NCBI RefSeq assembly: GCF_024741795.1
Contig: NZ_CP102950.1
Coordinates: 1,364,001-1,428,000 of the forward strand
Length of the DNA stretch: 64,000 nucleotides
Origin: Arthrobacter sp. CJ23
GTDB taxonomy: Bacteria; Actinomycetota; Actinomycetes; Actinomycetales; Micrococcaceae
Direction: 5' to 3'
Below are positions 46,039 to 54,680 of the stretch, in pieces. How positions within the stretch are numbered: position 1 is the first letter of the stretch; each line of letters begins with the position of its first letter. The notes under the pieces are model-generated. The model saw only the letters and a list, made by a program, of their open reading frames with translations, ran no database searches and was not told where the DNA came from. The translations under genes and the position numbers were made by a program.

Positions 46039-46737
46039 TCAGAACCGTTCTGTGGTGGAGGACGTGGAAGGTCGGGCGGCGGGCGCGTCCTGCGCCGCGA
46101 AGCCTGAGCCGAGCAGGCCCATGGCGTCAATGAGGTATTGGCGGAGCCGTGTCAAGGAAGCGGCGGAGAGGTCGGAACCGCTTTCCTCGAACCAGACGGT
46201 CATGGCCGCCTTGCCGCAGGAGATCACGGAACCGGCCAGCGCCCGGAGGTAGAGCTCGTTGGCATGGGGGCCGAACCGCTCACGCGCGGCGTCGATGATC
46301 TGGCTGGTGCAGTGGTCCCAGGCCTCCAGCTCGGAGCGGGCCAGGGAGGCGTTTTCCTGCGTGAGACTGAAGAACTCGGCCATGGGGGCGATGGTCGCGG
46401 GATCGGCCAGGGCCATGAGTGCGGCCTGTGCCGACTCCAGGACGGGCTCGCTGGCGGGTCGCAGCCGGAACTGTTCGAGGGCGCGGTCCAGGAAGCCATC
46501 GGCGACGGAGGCCATGGCGGCTTCGAAGCTCGAGTAGTAGTTGAAGAAGGTGCGGCGGGAAATGCCGGCGGCGGCCGCGATGTCCTCCACCGTGAACTGG
46601 CCAACGCCCTTTTCGCGGAGCAGGCCCAGCGCGGCCATGGAGATGGCGCGCCGCGTGGCCGCTTTGTTGAGTTCGCGGCGTGACGGGGCAGCGGGGTCGC
46701 TGCCGTCAAGGACGTCGAGGCTGCTTGGAGGATTCAC
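46039..46737 (-). CDS. TetR-family regulator of the MMPL operon
   Basis: 232 residues. The N-terminal helix-turn-helix FTVEDIAAAAGISRRTFFNY (about 48-67) is typical of TetR; the ligand domain contains FSLTQENASLARSELEAWDH. The start is GTG at 46737 with essentially no leader (TTAGTGTAAGTAT precedes it), and a perfect palindrome lies 13-28 bases upstream. Autoregulation together with the downstream MMPL pump is the obvious reading: ligand binding would relieve repression. The inducer is unknown. Confidence 0.92.
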   Translation of the reverse strand: MNPPSSLDVLDGSDPAAPSRRELNKAATRRAISMAALGLLREKGVGQFTVEDIAAAAGISRRTFFNYYSSFEAAMASVADGFLDRALEQFRLRPASEPVLESAQAALMALADPATIAPMAEFFSLTQENASLARSELEAWDHCTSQIIDAARERFGPHANELYLRALAGSVISCGKAAMTVWFEESGSDLSAASLTRLRQYLIDAMGLLGSGFAAQDAPAARPSTSSTTERF

Positions 46738-46749
46738 ATACTTACACTA

Positions 46750-46765
46750 AGTGCAATTTTGCACT
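46750..46765. promoter_or_regulatory. Palindromic operator of the TetR/MMPL operon
   Basis: AGTGCA (46750-46755) and TGCACT (46760-46765) form a perfect inverted repeat with a 4-base AT spacer. On the minus strand a TTGCGC and a TAGTGT lie 18 bases apart on either side, so the palindrome would sit inside the promoter spacer, a classic repressor position. The GTG start follows the -10 closely, consistent with a leaderless transcript. Confidence 0.55.
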
Positions 46766-47126
46766 CTGCGCAAGTTGATCTCCTCTGCTTCCGTTCCGGC
46801 TACTTACGGAAGCGGTTCTTTAAGGTGACTAAGGCTGGGTTGGGGGCTTTGTATGTTCTTGACCGACACAGGGGTGCACGGCATGGCCACCGCCTCCGCG
46901 ATTGGGCGCTCACAACAACTCACTTTCGAAGATGTTCAGCGCCGTACCGACGGCGAGCCAATCAGCCTGCTTGTCTCCGATATTGAAGGACCTCAAGGGG
47001 CATCGAAAGGTCGCAGCCCACTATGGAAAGGCTGTGACGGGGAAGCAGACGCGGAGCGGGTGATCGACCCCTTGAAGTCTGCAATACCATGGGACCATTG
47101 ATGCAGTATCTCTCTGGAGAGCCACG
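46766..47126. other. Gap of about 360 bases without a convincing gene
   Basis: Composition shifts towards lower GC than the flanks. An 8-bp inverted repeat GCTTCCGT (46787-46794) / ACGGAAGC (46806-46813) may be a terminator remnant. A short open frame at 46853-47101 has no family match and no ribosome site. GGAGAG just before 47127 serves the next gene. This looks like the left edge of an inserted segment. Confidence 0.4.
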
Positions 47127-48506
47127 ATGAGCATCACCGATTATCTCGTTATTGGGGCGGGTGCGAGCGGTCTCGCATTCGCGGACGCTCTGCTCCACGA
47201 ATCAGACGCCGAGGTCCTGCTTGTCGATCGGCGGGCGGAGGTCGGCGGCCACTGGCGCGATGCCTATTCCTTTGTGCTGCTCCACACGCCGTCGGCTTAC
47301 TACGGCGTCAACTCGTTGCGGCTCGGCCGAAACCGAATCATCGAGTCTGGCCGCAACGCGGGCTTCTACGAGCAGGCCACCGGTGCCGAGGTCTGCGCAT
47401 ACTTCGAGACCGTGCTGGCCCGTCAGCTGCAGTCATCCGGACGAGCGCAATTCCTCGGCCGGACCGGGTTCCTAGACCACCACGACGGCATCGCCCGTAT
47501 CCGCCACCTGGAGACCGGCGAAGTCGAGGAGGTCGTTGTACGCCGCCGCATCGTGGACGCCCGATACCAAGAGGCATCCGTACCGGCCACTCACACGCCG
47601 TCGTATACCGTCGATCCGGACGCTGCTTTCGCGCCGGTCGGAATGCTGCCCGAGCGCGCCGGTGACTATCGCGAGTTCATCGTCATCGGCGCCGGCAAGA
47701 CCGCGGCTGATGCATGCCTGTGGCTGCTCGACGCCGGGACCGACCCCGACCGGATCCGCTGGGTAAGGCCGCGAGAAATGTGGTTCACCAATCGAGCGGG
47801 TATGCAGCCTCTCGAACAGGTCGCGTCGATCCTGAACGGCCTGGCCGACGACGCCGAGGCGGGCGCCCACGCGCGAGACGTCGTCGACATGTGCCACCGG
47901 CTGGAGGATGTCGGCAGGCTTATGCGACTCGACCCCAGTGTCGAGCCCACGATGTACCGGGGCACCATGCTGAGCAGGCCGGAGCTGACGGCGCTGCAGC
48001 AGATCGGCAACGTGATCCGCCTTGGACATGTTGAGGCCGTCGGCGTGGACCGCCTGCGGCTGACGGCAGGCGGCGTGACCGCCGCCCGGCACACGCTGGT
48101 CGTCGACTGCTCGGCGCGCGGGCTGTCCGCATCCCCGCCGGTGCCGATCTTCGTCGACAACACCATCCGGCTTCAGCAGTTACGGCACAACTCGCCGACG
48201 TTCAACGCGGCGCTCCTCGGCTTCATCGAGGCCCATCGAGACGACGCTGCGGAGAAGAACCGCCTGGCTCCGCCGAACCCCTACGCCAACACGCCCCGCG
48301 ACATGGCCTCGATGTTCACCCGAACCTGGGTCACCGAGCGACTTTGGCAGGGCGAAGCCGATATCCGCCACTGGATCGAACAAAGTCGGCTGAACCTGCT
48401 GTGCGGCCTGGCGGAAAGGACGGGAGACGTTGCGGCCAAAGCGGCCGCCGGGCGCTTCACGAACCACGTTGCCGACGCGATCGCGCGACTGCCACAGCTT
48501 GCCTGA
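47127..48506 (+). CDS. FAD/NAD(P)-binding protein (flavin monooxygenase-like)
   Basis: 459 residues. An N-terminal FAD Rossmann motif YLVIGAGASGLAFADAL (6-22), DRRAEVGGHWRDAY and a second dinucleotide motif FIVIGAGKTAADACLWLL (about 188-205) match flavin-containing monooxygenase-like proteins. The rest, including MWFTNRAGMQPLEQV and TMYRGTMLSRPELTAL, belongs to an unnamed actinobacterial group, so the substrate is unknown. GGAGAG stands 5 bases before the ATG. Codon use is slightly different from the neighbours (more CGA, TAT and ATC-rich tracts). A resolvase remnant lies 37 bases downstream, suggesting that this gene arrived with a mobile element. Confidence 0.75.
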   Translation: MSITDYLVIGAGASGLAFADALLHESDAEVLLVDRRAEVGGHWRDAYSFVLLHTPSAYYGVNSLRLGRNRIIESGRNAGFYEQATGAEVCAYFETVLARQLQSSGRAQFLGRTGFLDHHDGIARIRHLETGEVEEVVVRRRIVDARYQEASVPATHTPSYTVDPDAAFAPVGMLPERAGDYREFIVIGAGKTAADACLWLLDAGTDPDRIRWVRPREMWFTNRAGMQPLEQVASILNGLADDAEAGAHARDVVDMCHRLEDVGRLMRLDPSVEPTMYRGTMLSRPELTALQQIGNVIRLGHVEAVGVDRLRLTAGGVTAARHTLVVDCSARGLSASPPVPIFVDNTIRLQQLRHNSPTFNAALLGFIEAHRDDAAEKNRLAPPNPYANTPRDMASMFTRTWVTERLWQGEADIRHWIEQSRLNLLCGLAERTGDVAAKAAAGRFTNHVADAIARLPQLA

Positions 48507-48543
48507 TGGGCCAGCGAACTCACGCGTCGCGAAGTCAGGCTAA

Positions 48544-48696
48544 GCAATCGGGGGGGGCTCCATCCACGACCCCACCGATCCCGTGGGCCAGCTCCTCTTC
48601 AGCGTCCTGGCCATGGTCGCCGAATTCGAAGCCGGCCTGATCCGGGCACGGACCAGGGAAATGCAGGCCGCTACGACGCACGGCAAAACCCCATGA
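48544..48696 (+). pseudogene. Serine recombinase (resolvase) fragment
   Basis: After a stop at 48541-48543 an open frame encodes SIHDPTDPVGQLLFSVLAMV, then AEFEAGLIRARTREMQAATT and HGKTP before TGA at 48694-48696. The LLFxVLAMVAEFEAxLIRxRTRE block is the C-terminal part of the resolvase/invertase catalytic domain, with its long helix E. The active-site Ser domain and the helix-turn-helix are absent, so only about 50 codons remain. It marks a decayed mobile element next to the FAD gene. Confidence 0.75.
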
Positions 48697-48855
48697 AACC
48701 ACGGCCGGCCATAACCAGCCGAGAATCAAAACACTGACGAATACAGACCACTTGAACAACGGCCGCTACAGTAAGCCACCCCGACTGCCCCGATTTTCCG
48801 GGCCTCGGCGAGCATCCGGGCCAATAATGTCGGTGCCTGCTGGGAGAGTGTGGAC

Positions 48856-50430
48856 ATGGACGGGATTCAGGAAGTGCGGACCACTCCGGGAGTGGCGCCT
48901 GCACGTTCCCGTGTTCCGGAGACACCTGCCCCGGAGACTCCTCGGCACGGGGACTGCATGCAGCATCTCATCACCGCGGTGGGCTCACTCCGCACGGGCA
49001 CCAGCAGCGGCGAACTGGTCGATCAGCTGCGTGGGCTGGAGGACCTGAAGTCAGCGATTGCAGCCCTCCAGGCCAAGGTTGCTGTCGCTTTTGACCTCGC
49101 GCAGCGCCGCGAGCAGGCCCAGGCCGGCGTACCAACGTCTGAGCAGGGCCAGGGCGTGGCGGCGCAGATTGCGCTCGCCCGGCGGGAATCCCCCAGCCGT
49201 GGATCCCGGCTCCTCGGCCTCGCCAAGGCTCTTGTCACCGAAATGCCACGCACCATGGCTGCCCTGGAAACGGGGCAATTGAACGAGTGGCGGGCAACTT
49301 TGTTGGTCAAGGAGACAGCTTGCCTCAGCGCTGTGGATCGTTGCGCCGTGGACGAGGAACTCGCGGCCGACGCCGGGACATTCTCAGGCGCTGGAGACCG
49401 GGCTATCATCGCTGCCGCGAGGGCCGCTGCCTACCGCAAGGACCCACGCTCCGTGACCGAACGGGCCAGTCGCGCTGCGGCCGAACGGCACGTCAGCCTG
49501 CGCCCGGCACCTGACACCATGACCTACCTGACCGCGCTGCTCCCGGTGGCCGAGGGCGTGGCCGTGCACTCTGCGCTCAGCCACCAGGCAGACTCGCTCC
49601 GCTCGGACGGTGACCCCCGCAGCCGCGGCCAGGTCATGGCGGACACCCTTGTTGAACGGCTCACCGGCACGCTCGGGGGTGTCTCCAGCATCGAGATCCA
49701 GCTGGTCATGACGGACCGCACGCTGTTCCAGGGCGACAGCGAGCCGGCACGCCTGAGGGGCTACGGAGTTGTTCCGGCCGGATGGGCGAGGTCCGTCCTG
49801 GCTGAAAGAACCGCCGGGCCGGATCAGGACTTCGAGGTGTGGGTGAGGCGTCTCTACACGGCACCGGGCAACAGCGAGCTTCTTGCCACTGATTCCAAGG
49901 CGCGCCTCTTCCCACGCAGGATGCGACGCTTCATCGAAGCGCGGGATGACACCTGCCGCACCCCGTACTGCGACGCGCCCATCAGGCATATCGATCACAT
50001 CGTCCCCTGGCGTTCCGGTGGGACCACAGCGCTGCAGAACGGCGCCGGACTGTGCGAACAGTGCAACCACACCAAGGAAGTCAGCGGGTGGACAGTGAAG
50101 CCGCTGACCGGGAACCGGCACTCACTGGAAATCAGCACGCCCACCGGACACAGCTACCAATCGACAGCACCGCCCTTACCCGGGCACCGGCATGCCGCAA
50201 CGTCATTACCCGCAGCCTCAGCGGCTACACTGACGTTGCCCACAGCGTCGGGCGCCGCAACGCCGCCGCTCAAGACGTCGCCGCCCACAGCGTCGGGCGC
50301 CGCAACGCCGTCGCTCAAGACGTCGCCGCCCACAACGGCGATACCGCAGTCACGAAGCCACCGGCGCCGGCACCGCAAGCGTGCCAAGGCGCTCAAGTAC
50401 GCCCGCCGCACCAGACCGTTGGCCGCCTAA
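48856..50430 (+). CDS. DUF222 / HNH endonuclease domain protein
   Basis: 524 residues. A DUF222 domain (about 30-330) is followed by an HNH nuclease domain: [49 protein letters not shown] (about 353-410), with the expected Cys and His ligands. A disordered Pro/Thr/Ser tail contains two copies of a 15-residue repeat ([15 protein letters not shown]) and ends in a strongly basic [11 protein letters not shown]. This family occurs in many copies in actinobacterial genomes and may be a homing or mobile-element nuclease; its biological role is unsettled. ATG at 48856 is chosen; a GTG two codons earlier is also possible. Confidence 0.9.
   Translation: MDGIQEVRTTPGVAPARSRVPETPAPETPRHGDCMQHLITAVGSLRTGTSSGELVDQLRGLEDLKSAIAALQAKVAVAFDLAQRREQAQAGVPTSEQGQGVAAQIALARRESPSRGSRLLGLAKALVTEMPRTMAALETGQLNEWRATLLVKETACLSAVDRCAVDEELAADAGTFSGAGDRAIIAAARAAAYRKDPRSVTERASRAAAERHVSLRPAPDTMTYLTALLPVAEGVAVHSALSHQADSLRSDGDPRSRGQVMADTLVERLTGTLGGVSSIEIQLVMTDRTLFQGDSEPARLRGYGVVPAGWARSVLAERTAGPDQDFEVWVRRLYTAPGNSELLATDSKARLFPRRMRRFIEARDDTCRTPYCDAPIRHIDHIVPWRSGGTTALQNGAGLCEQCNHTKEVSGWTVKPLTGNRHSLEISTPTGHSYQSTAPPLPGHRHAATSLPAASAATLTLPTASGAATPPLKTSPPTASGAATPSLKTSPPTTAIPQSRSHRRRHRKRAKALKYARRTRPLAA
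50239..50335 (+). repeat. 45-bp tandem repeat in the HNH tail
   Basis: Two 45-base units (50239-50283 and 50284-50328, differing at a few positions) and the start of a third encode the [15 protein letters not shown] tail repeat. The repeat is in frame, so copy number can change without disrupting the gene. Confidence 0.8.
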
Positions 50431-50438
50431 TACTTGAA

Positions 50439-50473
50439 GGAACGAGGAACGAGGAACGAGGAACGAGGAACGA
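50439..50473 (+). repeat. Five perfect copies of a 7-bp repeat (GGAACGA)
   Basis: GGAACGA repeats five times without error from 50439, followed by a degenerate sixth copy (GGTACGG). It begins 9 bases after the HNH gene stop and lies outside any gene. Heptamer arrays are prone to slippage. Confidence 0.85.
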
Positions 50474-50521
50474 GGTACGGGGAGGGAAGGTCCGTGGAGG
50501 GGGCAAGTTACGCAGCAGGGC

Positions 50522-50959
50522 CTAGAACTGCTGCGGGGGAGCCGGCGGGGCGGGCTGGGCGGGCTGAACTGGCGGCGTCGGCTGGGCTGCGGCTTTGCTC
50601 AGGTAGACCGACTGGCCAGTGGCGCCGGGTTCGCCCTCACCCAGCGGGATCGCAAACACCGCCGTGCCGTAGGCACACACCTCGGTCCAGTTGGTGCCCA
50701 TCTCGGACGTGTCGAAGCGCATGGCGAGGATGGCGTTGGCGCCGCGCTGCTGCGCCTCGGCCACCATGCGGGACATGACTTCCTGGCGGCTTTCATACAG
50801 TGCCTTGGTCATCTCGGGCAGCTCGCCGCCGCCCAGGGAGCGGAAGCCCGCGAGCATCTGTGAGCCGATGTCCCGCGAGCGGACGGTGAGGCCCATGACC
50901 TCGCCGAAGACGGCGTCGATCCTGTGGCCCGGGATCTCATTGGAAGTGACGATCAACAT
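50522..50959 (-). CDS. YbjQ/UPF0145-family protein
   Basis: 145 residues. The family core runs from MLIVTSNEIPGHRIDAVFGE through VRSRDIGSQMLAGFRSLGGG and AQQRGANAILAMRFDTSEM (about 1-105), a fold often described as a heavy-metal-binding or pentameric domain of unknown role. The C-terminal about 35 residues are a Pro/Ala/Gln-rich tail ending PPAPPQQF, which most YbjQ proteins lack. The ATG at 50959 begins the conserved MLIVT. It is a single gene whose transcription runs towards the HNH gene. Confidence 0.85.
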   Translation of the reverse strand: MLIVTSNEIPGHRIDAVFGEVMGLTVRSRDIGSQMLAGFRSLGGGELPEMTKALYESRQEVMSRMVAEAQQRGANAILAMRFDTSEMGTNWTEVCAYGTAVFAIPLGEGEPGATGQSVYLSKAAAQPTPPVQPAQPAPPAPPQQF

Positions 50960-50993
50960 GCTCCCGAGCCTACCCAGAAACCGCCCGTTAACG

Positions 50994-51028
50994 GACGAAT
51001 CACCCGGGCATGGCCCGGGTGATTCGTC
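50994..51028 (-). terminator. Strong terminator after the dicarboxylate symporter
   Basis: A perfect 16-bp stem (50994-51009 with 51013-51028) has a 3-base loop (ATG). It lies 20 bases beyond the symporter stop at 51049 on the minus strand, before the YbjQ gene. Confidence 0.8.
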
Positions 51029-51048
51029 GTCCAGCGGTGAGCTTCCGC

Positions 51049-52533
51049 CTATGCCTTGCTGTCGGCGAGCTCGCGGGCCCCGCCGTCGTTCGTTCCGCCG
51101 TCGTTCGTTCCGGCGTCGGAGTCACCGGGCGCTGCCTCCACGGAGGAATCGGCGTCGGACGTGTCGTCGATGAACGGCGTGCCGTTGCGCGGCGCGTTGT
51201 ACAGCGACTCGTCCAGGATGCCCTGGCGCTTGGCCACGATGGCCGGGACCAGTGCCTGGCCAGCGACGTTGACCGCCGTGCGGCCCATGTCCAGGATCGG
51301 GTCAATCGCCAGCAGGAGGCCGACGCCGGCCAGCGGCAGTCCCAGCGTGGAGAGGGTCAGCGTCAGCATGACGACGGCGCCGGTGGTGCCTGCCGTTGCT
51401 GCGGAGCCCAGGACGGAGACCAGCACGATCAGCAGGTACTGGCTGAAGTCCAGGTTGATCCCGAAGAACTGGGCCACGAAGATCGCGGCGACGGCCGGGT
51501 AGATGGCCGCGCAGCCGTCCATCTTGGTGGTGGCGCCCAGCGGCACCGCGAAGGAGGCGTAGCCGCGGGGGACGCCCAGGCTGCGTTCGGTGACGCGCTG
51601 CGTGAGCGGCAGCGTGCCGATCGAGGAGCGGGAGACGAAGGCCAGCTGCACAGCAGGCCACACCCCGGAGAAGTACTGCTTGACGGACAGGCCGTGGGCG
51701 CGGACCAGCACCGGGTAGAGGCCGAAGAGCACCAGGGCCAGGCCCACATAGATGGCCACGGTGAACTTGCCCAGGGCGCCGATGGTGTCCCAGCCGTAGA
51801 TGGCCACGGCGTTTCCGATCAGGCCGATGGTGCCGATCGGGGCAACGCGGATGATCCACCACAGCACCTTCTGGATGACGGCCAGGGCGGAAGCGTTGAG
51901 GTTCAGGAACGGTTCTGCCTGCTTGCCCACCTTCAGCGCGGCGATGCCGACGGCGATGGCGATCACCAGGATCTGCAGCACGTTGAAGCTGACGGAGGTG
52001 CTGACCGTGGTGGCGGCGGAGGCGCTTTCGGTCACCGTGGAGCTGGCGCCGAGACCGAGGAAGTTCTTGGGGAACAGGCCGATGAGGAAGGACCACCAGT
52101 CACCGGTCTTGCCGGCGTACTTGGCTTCCTGCGTAATGCCGGTGTTGGCGCCGGGCTGCAGCAGCACGCCCAGGCCGATGCCGATGAGCACCGAAACGAG
52201 GGAGGTGATGGCGAACCAGAGCAGGGTGTTCCACGCCAGCTTGGCGGCGTTGGAGACCTGGCGCAGGTTGGCGATGGAGCTGACCACCGCGGTGAAGATG
52301 AGGGGGACGACGGCGGTCTGCAGCAGCGAGACGTAGCTCGAGCCGATGGTCTGCAAGGTGGCACCGAGGCCGTTGGGGGCAGTCTTGGTGCTGCCGGTGT
52401 ACTTGGCGATCAGGCCGAGGGCCAGGCCGATGACCAGGGCCGCGACGATCTGGACGCCGAAGGATCCTGCCCATTTGGGGAGCCGGGGCGCGGTCTTACC
52501 GGCGGCTGGGGTGGTGTTGGTTGATGTGCTCAC
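51049..52533 (-). CDS. Dicarboxylate/amino acid:cation symporter (DctA/GltP family)
   Basis: 494 residues with the DAACS pattern of eight helices and two re-entrant loops: VPLIFTAVVSSIANL (helix 3-4), SRSSIGTLPLTQ (HP1, the Ser-rich loop), ATTKMDGCAAIYPAVAAIFVAQ (helix 7, replacing NMDGT) and GTTGAVVMLTLTLSTLGLP (HP2). KMDGC instead of NMDGT suggests altered substrate or cation choice. The C-terminus carries an acidic tail with a duplicated GTNDG (encoded by a 15-bp tandem repeat at 51082-51111). The start is GTG at 52533 with no Shine-Dalgarno. A strong terminator follows. Confidence 0.92.
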   Translation of the reverse strand: MSTSTNTTPAAGKTAPRLPKWAGSFGVQIVAALVIGLALGLIAKYTGSTKTAPNGLGATLQTIGSSYVSLLQTAVVPLIFTAVVSSIANLRQVSNAAKLAWNTLLWFAITSLVSVLIGIGLGVLLQPGANTGITQEAKYAGKTGDWWSFLIGLFPKNFLGLGASSTVTESASAATTVSTSVSFNVLQILVIAIAVGIAALKVGKQAEPFLNLNASALAVIQKVLWWIIRVAPIGTIGLIGNAVAIYGWDTIGALGKFTVAIYVGLALVLFGLYPVLVRAHGLSVKQYFSGVWPAVQLAFVSRSSIGTLPLTQRVTERSLGVPRGYASFAVPLGATTKMDGCAAIYPAVAAIFVAQFFGINLDFSQYLLIVLVSVLGSAATAGTTGAVVMLTLTLSTLGLPLAGVGLLLAIDPILDMGRTAVNVAGQALVPAIVAKRQGILDESLYNAPRNGTPFIDDTSDADSSVEAAPGDSDAGTNDGGTNDGGARELADSKA

Positions 52534-52708
52534 GGGAACACGCTAGGTGCACGCCAAATAACAGAGCGAACGGACGTTTAGAAATATGACGCGCCACATG
52601 AAGGGGCGGCCGCCCCGGGCATCCCGGAACGACCGCCAAATCAATGAAACTTCAAGTTATTCCATGGCTCCCTGTGGCATTTGTCTCAGGGGCCAGTGTC
52701 CAAAAGGC

Positions 52709-54394
52709 TCAGCCCAGCAGCGCCCGCCGCAGCGTATCGAGGCCAACGGAGCCGATGTTCAGGGCCTTGCTGTGGAAGGACTTCAGCTCGAAGCCGTCGC
52801 GGGTCTCCAACTCGGCACGGATCTGCTCCCAGAGGCGCTGGCCCACCTTGTAGGACGGGGCCTGGCCCGGCCAGCCGAGGTAACGGGTGAACTCGAACTG
52901 CAGCTGGCCTTCACTGATGTCCAGGTTGGCCTTGAGGAACTCGAAGCCCTTCTCCGGGGTCCAGGTGCCGGATCCCCAGCGTTCCGGCACGGGCAGTTCC
53001 AGGTGCACGCCGATGTCGAAGACCACGCGGGCCGCCCGCATGCGCTGGCCGTCCAGCATGCCCATGTGGTCGCCCGGATCCTTCAGGTATCCCAGCTCCA
53101 GCATGAGCTGCTCCGCGTACAGGGCCCAGCCTTCGCCGTGGCCGGACACCCAGCAGACGTTCCGGCGCCAGTTGTTCAGCAGCTCGCGCCGGTATGTGGC
53201 GGTGGCCACCTGCAGGTGGTGCCCCGGCACGCCTTCGTGGAAGACGGTGGTGGTTTCGGACCAGGTGGTGAAGGTGTCCTCGCCAGCCGGCACGGACCAC
53301 CACATGCGTCCGGGCCGGGAGAAATCGTCCGAGGGGCCGGTGTAGTAGATGCCGCCCTCGTCGGTGGGGGCGATCATGCACTCGAGGGTCTTCATGACCT
53401 CCGGGATGTCGAAGTGGACGTCGGCCAGTTCGGAGATGGCGCGGTCCGAGAGGTCCTGCATCCAGGCCTTGAGCTTGTCGGTGCCCTTGATCTGCCGTGC
53501 AGGATCGTTGTTGAGGATGGCCTTGGCTTCCTCGATGGTGGCCCCCGGCTTGATCTGCCCGGCCACGCGCTCCTGTTCGGTGATGAGCCGTTCGAGCTCC
53601 TGCACGCCCCAGGCATAGGTCTCTTCCAGGTCCACCGTGGCGCCGAGGAACGAGCGCGAGGCCCGGGCATAGCGTTCGCGGCCCACTGCGTCCTTCTCCG
53701 GGGCCGCGGGCAGGAGCTCGTCCGCGAGGAAGGCGGCAAGGGCGGTGTAGGCCGCGCGCGCGGCGGAAGTTCCGGCGTCGAGCCTTTCCTGCAGGTCCGC
53801 AGGCAGCGGGGCGCCGTCCAGACGGGCGTCCCTTGCAAGTTTGGCGAAGAAGCCGTCCGCGGCGGCGTAGCGGCCGCACTGCTCGATGACGATGCGCACC
53901 TGCCGGGCGGCGGCCACCTTGCCTGCGTCCCTGGCGGAGCGCAGCGAGGCGATGTAGCCCTCCAGCGCGGCAGGGACGTTGGCCGCACGGCCGGCGATGT
54001 GGCCCCACTGCTCGGCGGTGTCCGTCGGCATGAGGTCGAAGATGGCCCGGATGTCCTGGGCGGCAGAGGCGATGTTGTTCAGCTCGGCGGCATGCCAGCC
54101 GGAGGCGTGGATTTCCAGGTCCAGGCCCAGGCGTTCGCGCATCGCGTCCAGCGTGACGACGTCGGATTCGTCGGCCGGCTCAAGTGCCGCGAGCTTGTCC
54201 AGGGTTTCCCTGGCCGCGGCAGCCAGGGCCTCGGCCCCGGCGGGGGAGTAGTCGGGATATTCGGTCTCGTGTCCAGGCAGGCCGAGGATGGTGGCGAAGC
54301 TTGGATTGAGCGCCAGGAGCGTGTCTGTATACGCGTCGGCGACGGCATCGATGTCTGTCTTCGGGCGCACGGGAGCTGTGTTTGCAGTAGTCAC
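52709..54394 (-). CDS. DUF885-family putative metallo-carboxypeptidase
   Basis: 561 residues spanning the whole DUF885 family. A probable zinc site is formed by FHEGVPGHHLQVA (about 386-398, HExxxGHH) with a downstream Glu in GHGEGWALYAEQLM (about 421-434), like M32 carboxypeptidases. The N-terminal half is helical (NIASAAQDIRAIFDLMPTDT). There is no signal peptide, so cytosolic. The start is GTG at 54394. Members are often annotated as peptidases, but few have been tested. It lies between the symporter and accE, outside the acyl-CoA carboxylase set. Confidence 0.85.
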   Translation of the reverse strand: MTTANTAPVRPKTDIDAVADAYTDTLLALNPSFATILGLPGHETEYPDYSPAGAEALAAAARETLDKLAALEPADESDVVTLDAMRERLGLDLEIHASGWHAAELNNIASAAQDIRAIFDLMPTDTAEQWGHIAGRAANVPAALEGYIASLRSARDAGKVAAARQVRIVIEQCGRYAAADGFFAKLARDARLDGAPLPADLQERLDAGTSAARAAYTALAAFLADELLPAAPEKDAVGRERYARASRSFLGATVDLEETYAWGVQELERLITEQERVAGQIKPGATIEEAKAILNNDPARQIKGTDKLKAWMQDLSDRAISELADVHFDIPEVMKTLECMIAPTDEGGIYYTGPSDDFSRPGRMWWSVPAGEDTFTTWSETTTVFHEGVPGHHLQVATATYRRELLNNWRRNVCWVSGHGEGWALYAEQLMLELGYLKDPGDHMGMLDGQRMRAARVVFDIGVHLELPVPERWGSGTWTPEKGFEFLKANLDISEGQLQFEFTRYLGWPGQAPSYKVGQRLWEQIRAELETRDGFELKSFHSKALNIGSVGLDTLRRALLG

Positions 54395-54455
54395 CCGAAG
54401 AGCCTAACGGCGCGGCCTGCCCGGTCAAAGGGTTTCGAGGCGGCGATTCGGGCGG

Positions 54456-54680
54456 CTAGCCGCGGCTGCGCTTCCAGGCGCCCGGCCCCGGCGTGGGGGA
54501 CAGGCGGAGCTGCTGCCGGCGCACCCAGTGCCGGGTGCTCGGCTGCCGGGGAGCCGCCGACGCCGGAGAAGACAGAGAGGCGACGACGGCGGCCAGCGCC
54601 GCCAGTTCCTCGGGCGTCGGTTCGCCCTTGACCACCGAAAGGAACGTGGTGGCTTGCTGTGTGCTGGCGTCCGGGCTCAC
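54456..54680 (-). CDS. accE: Acyl-CoA carboxylase epsilon subunit
   Basis: 74 residues. The region [20 protein letters not shown] (about 13-32) is the signature of small AccE proteins that bind and stabilise the beta subunit; the C-terminal half is basic with [13 protein letters not shown] and GAWKRSRG. The start is GTG at 54680, overlapping the accD TGA (GTGA), so the two are translationally coupled. It is the non-catalytic bridge subunit of the long-chain or propionyl-CoA carboxylase in actinobacteria. Small genes of this size are easily missed. Confidence 0.88.
   Translation of the reverse strand: MSPDASTQQATTFLSVVKGEPTPEELAALAAVVASLSSPASAAPRQPSTRHWVRRQQLRLSPTPGPGAWKRSRG

Noticed and set aside
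46853..47101. Open frame of 82 codons between the TetR and FAD genes
   Set aside because: No ribosome site, no recognisable domain and atypical composition; treated as non-coding gap.
48850..48855. GTG as start of the HNH gene
   Set aside because: The GGAG site is 2 bases from it but 9 bases from the ATG at 48856, so the ATG is preferred.
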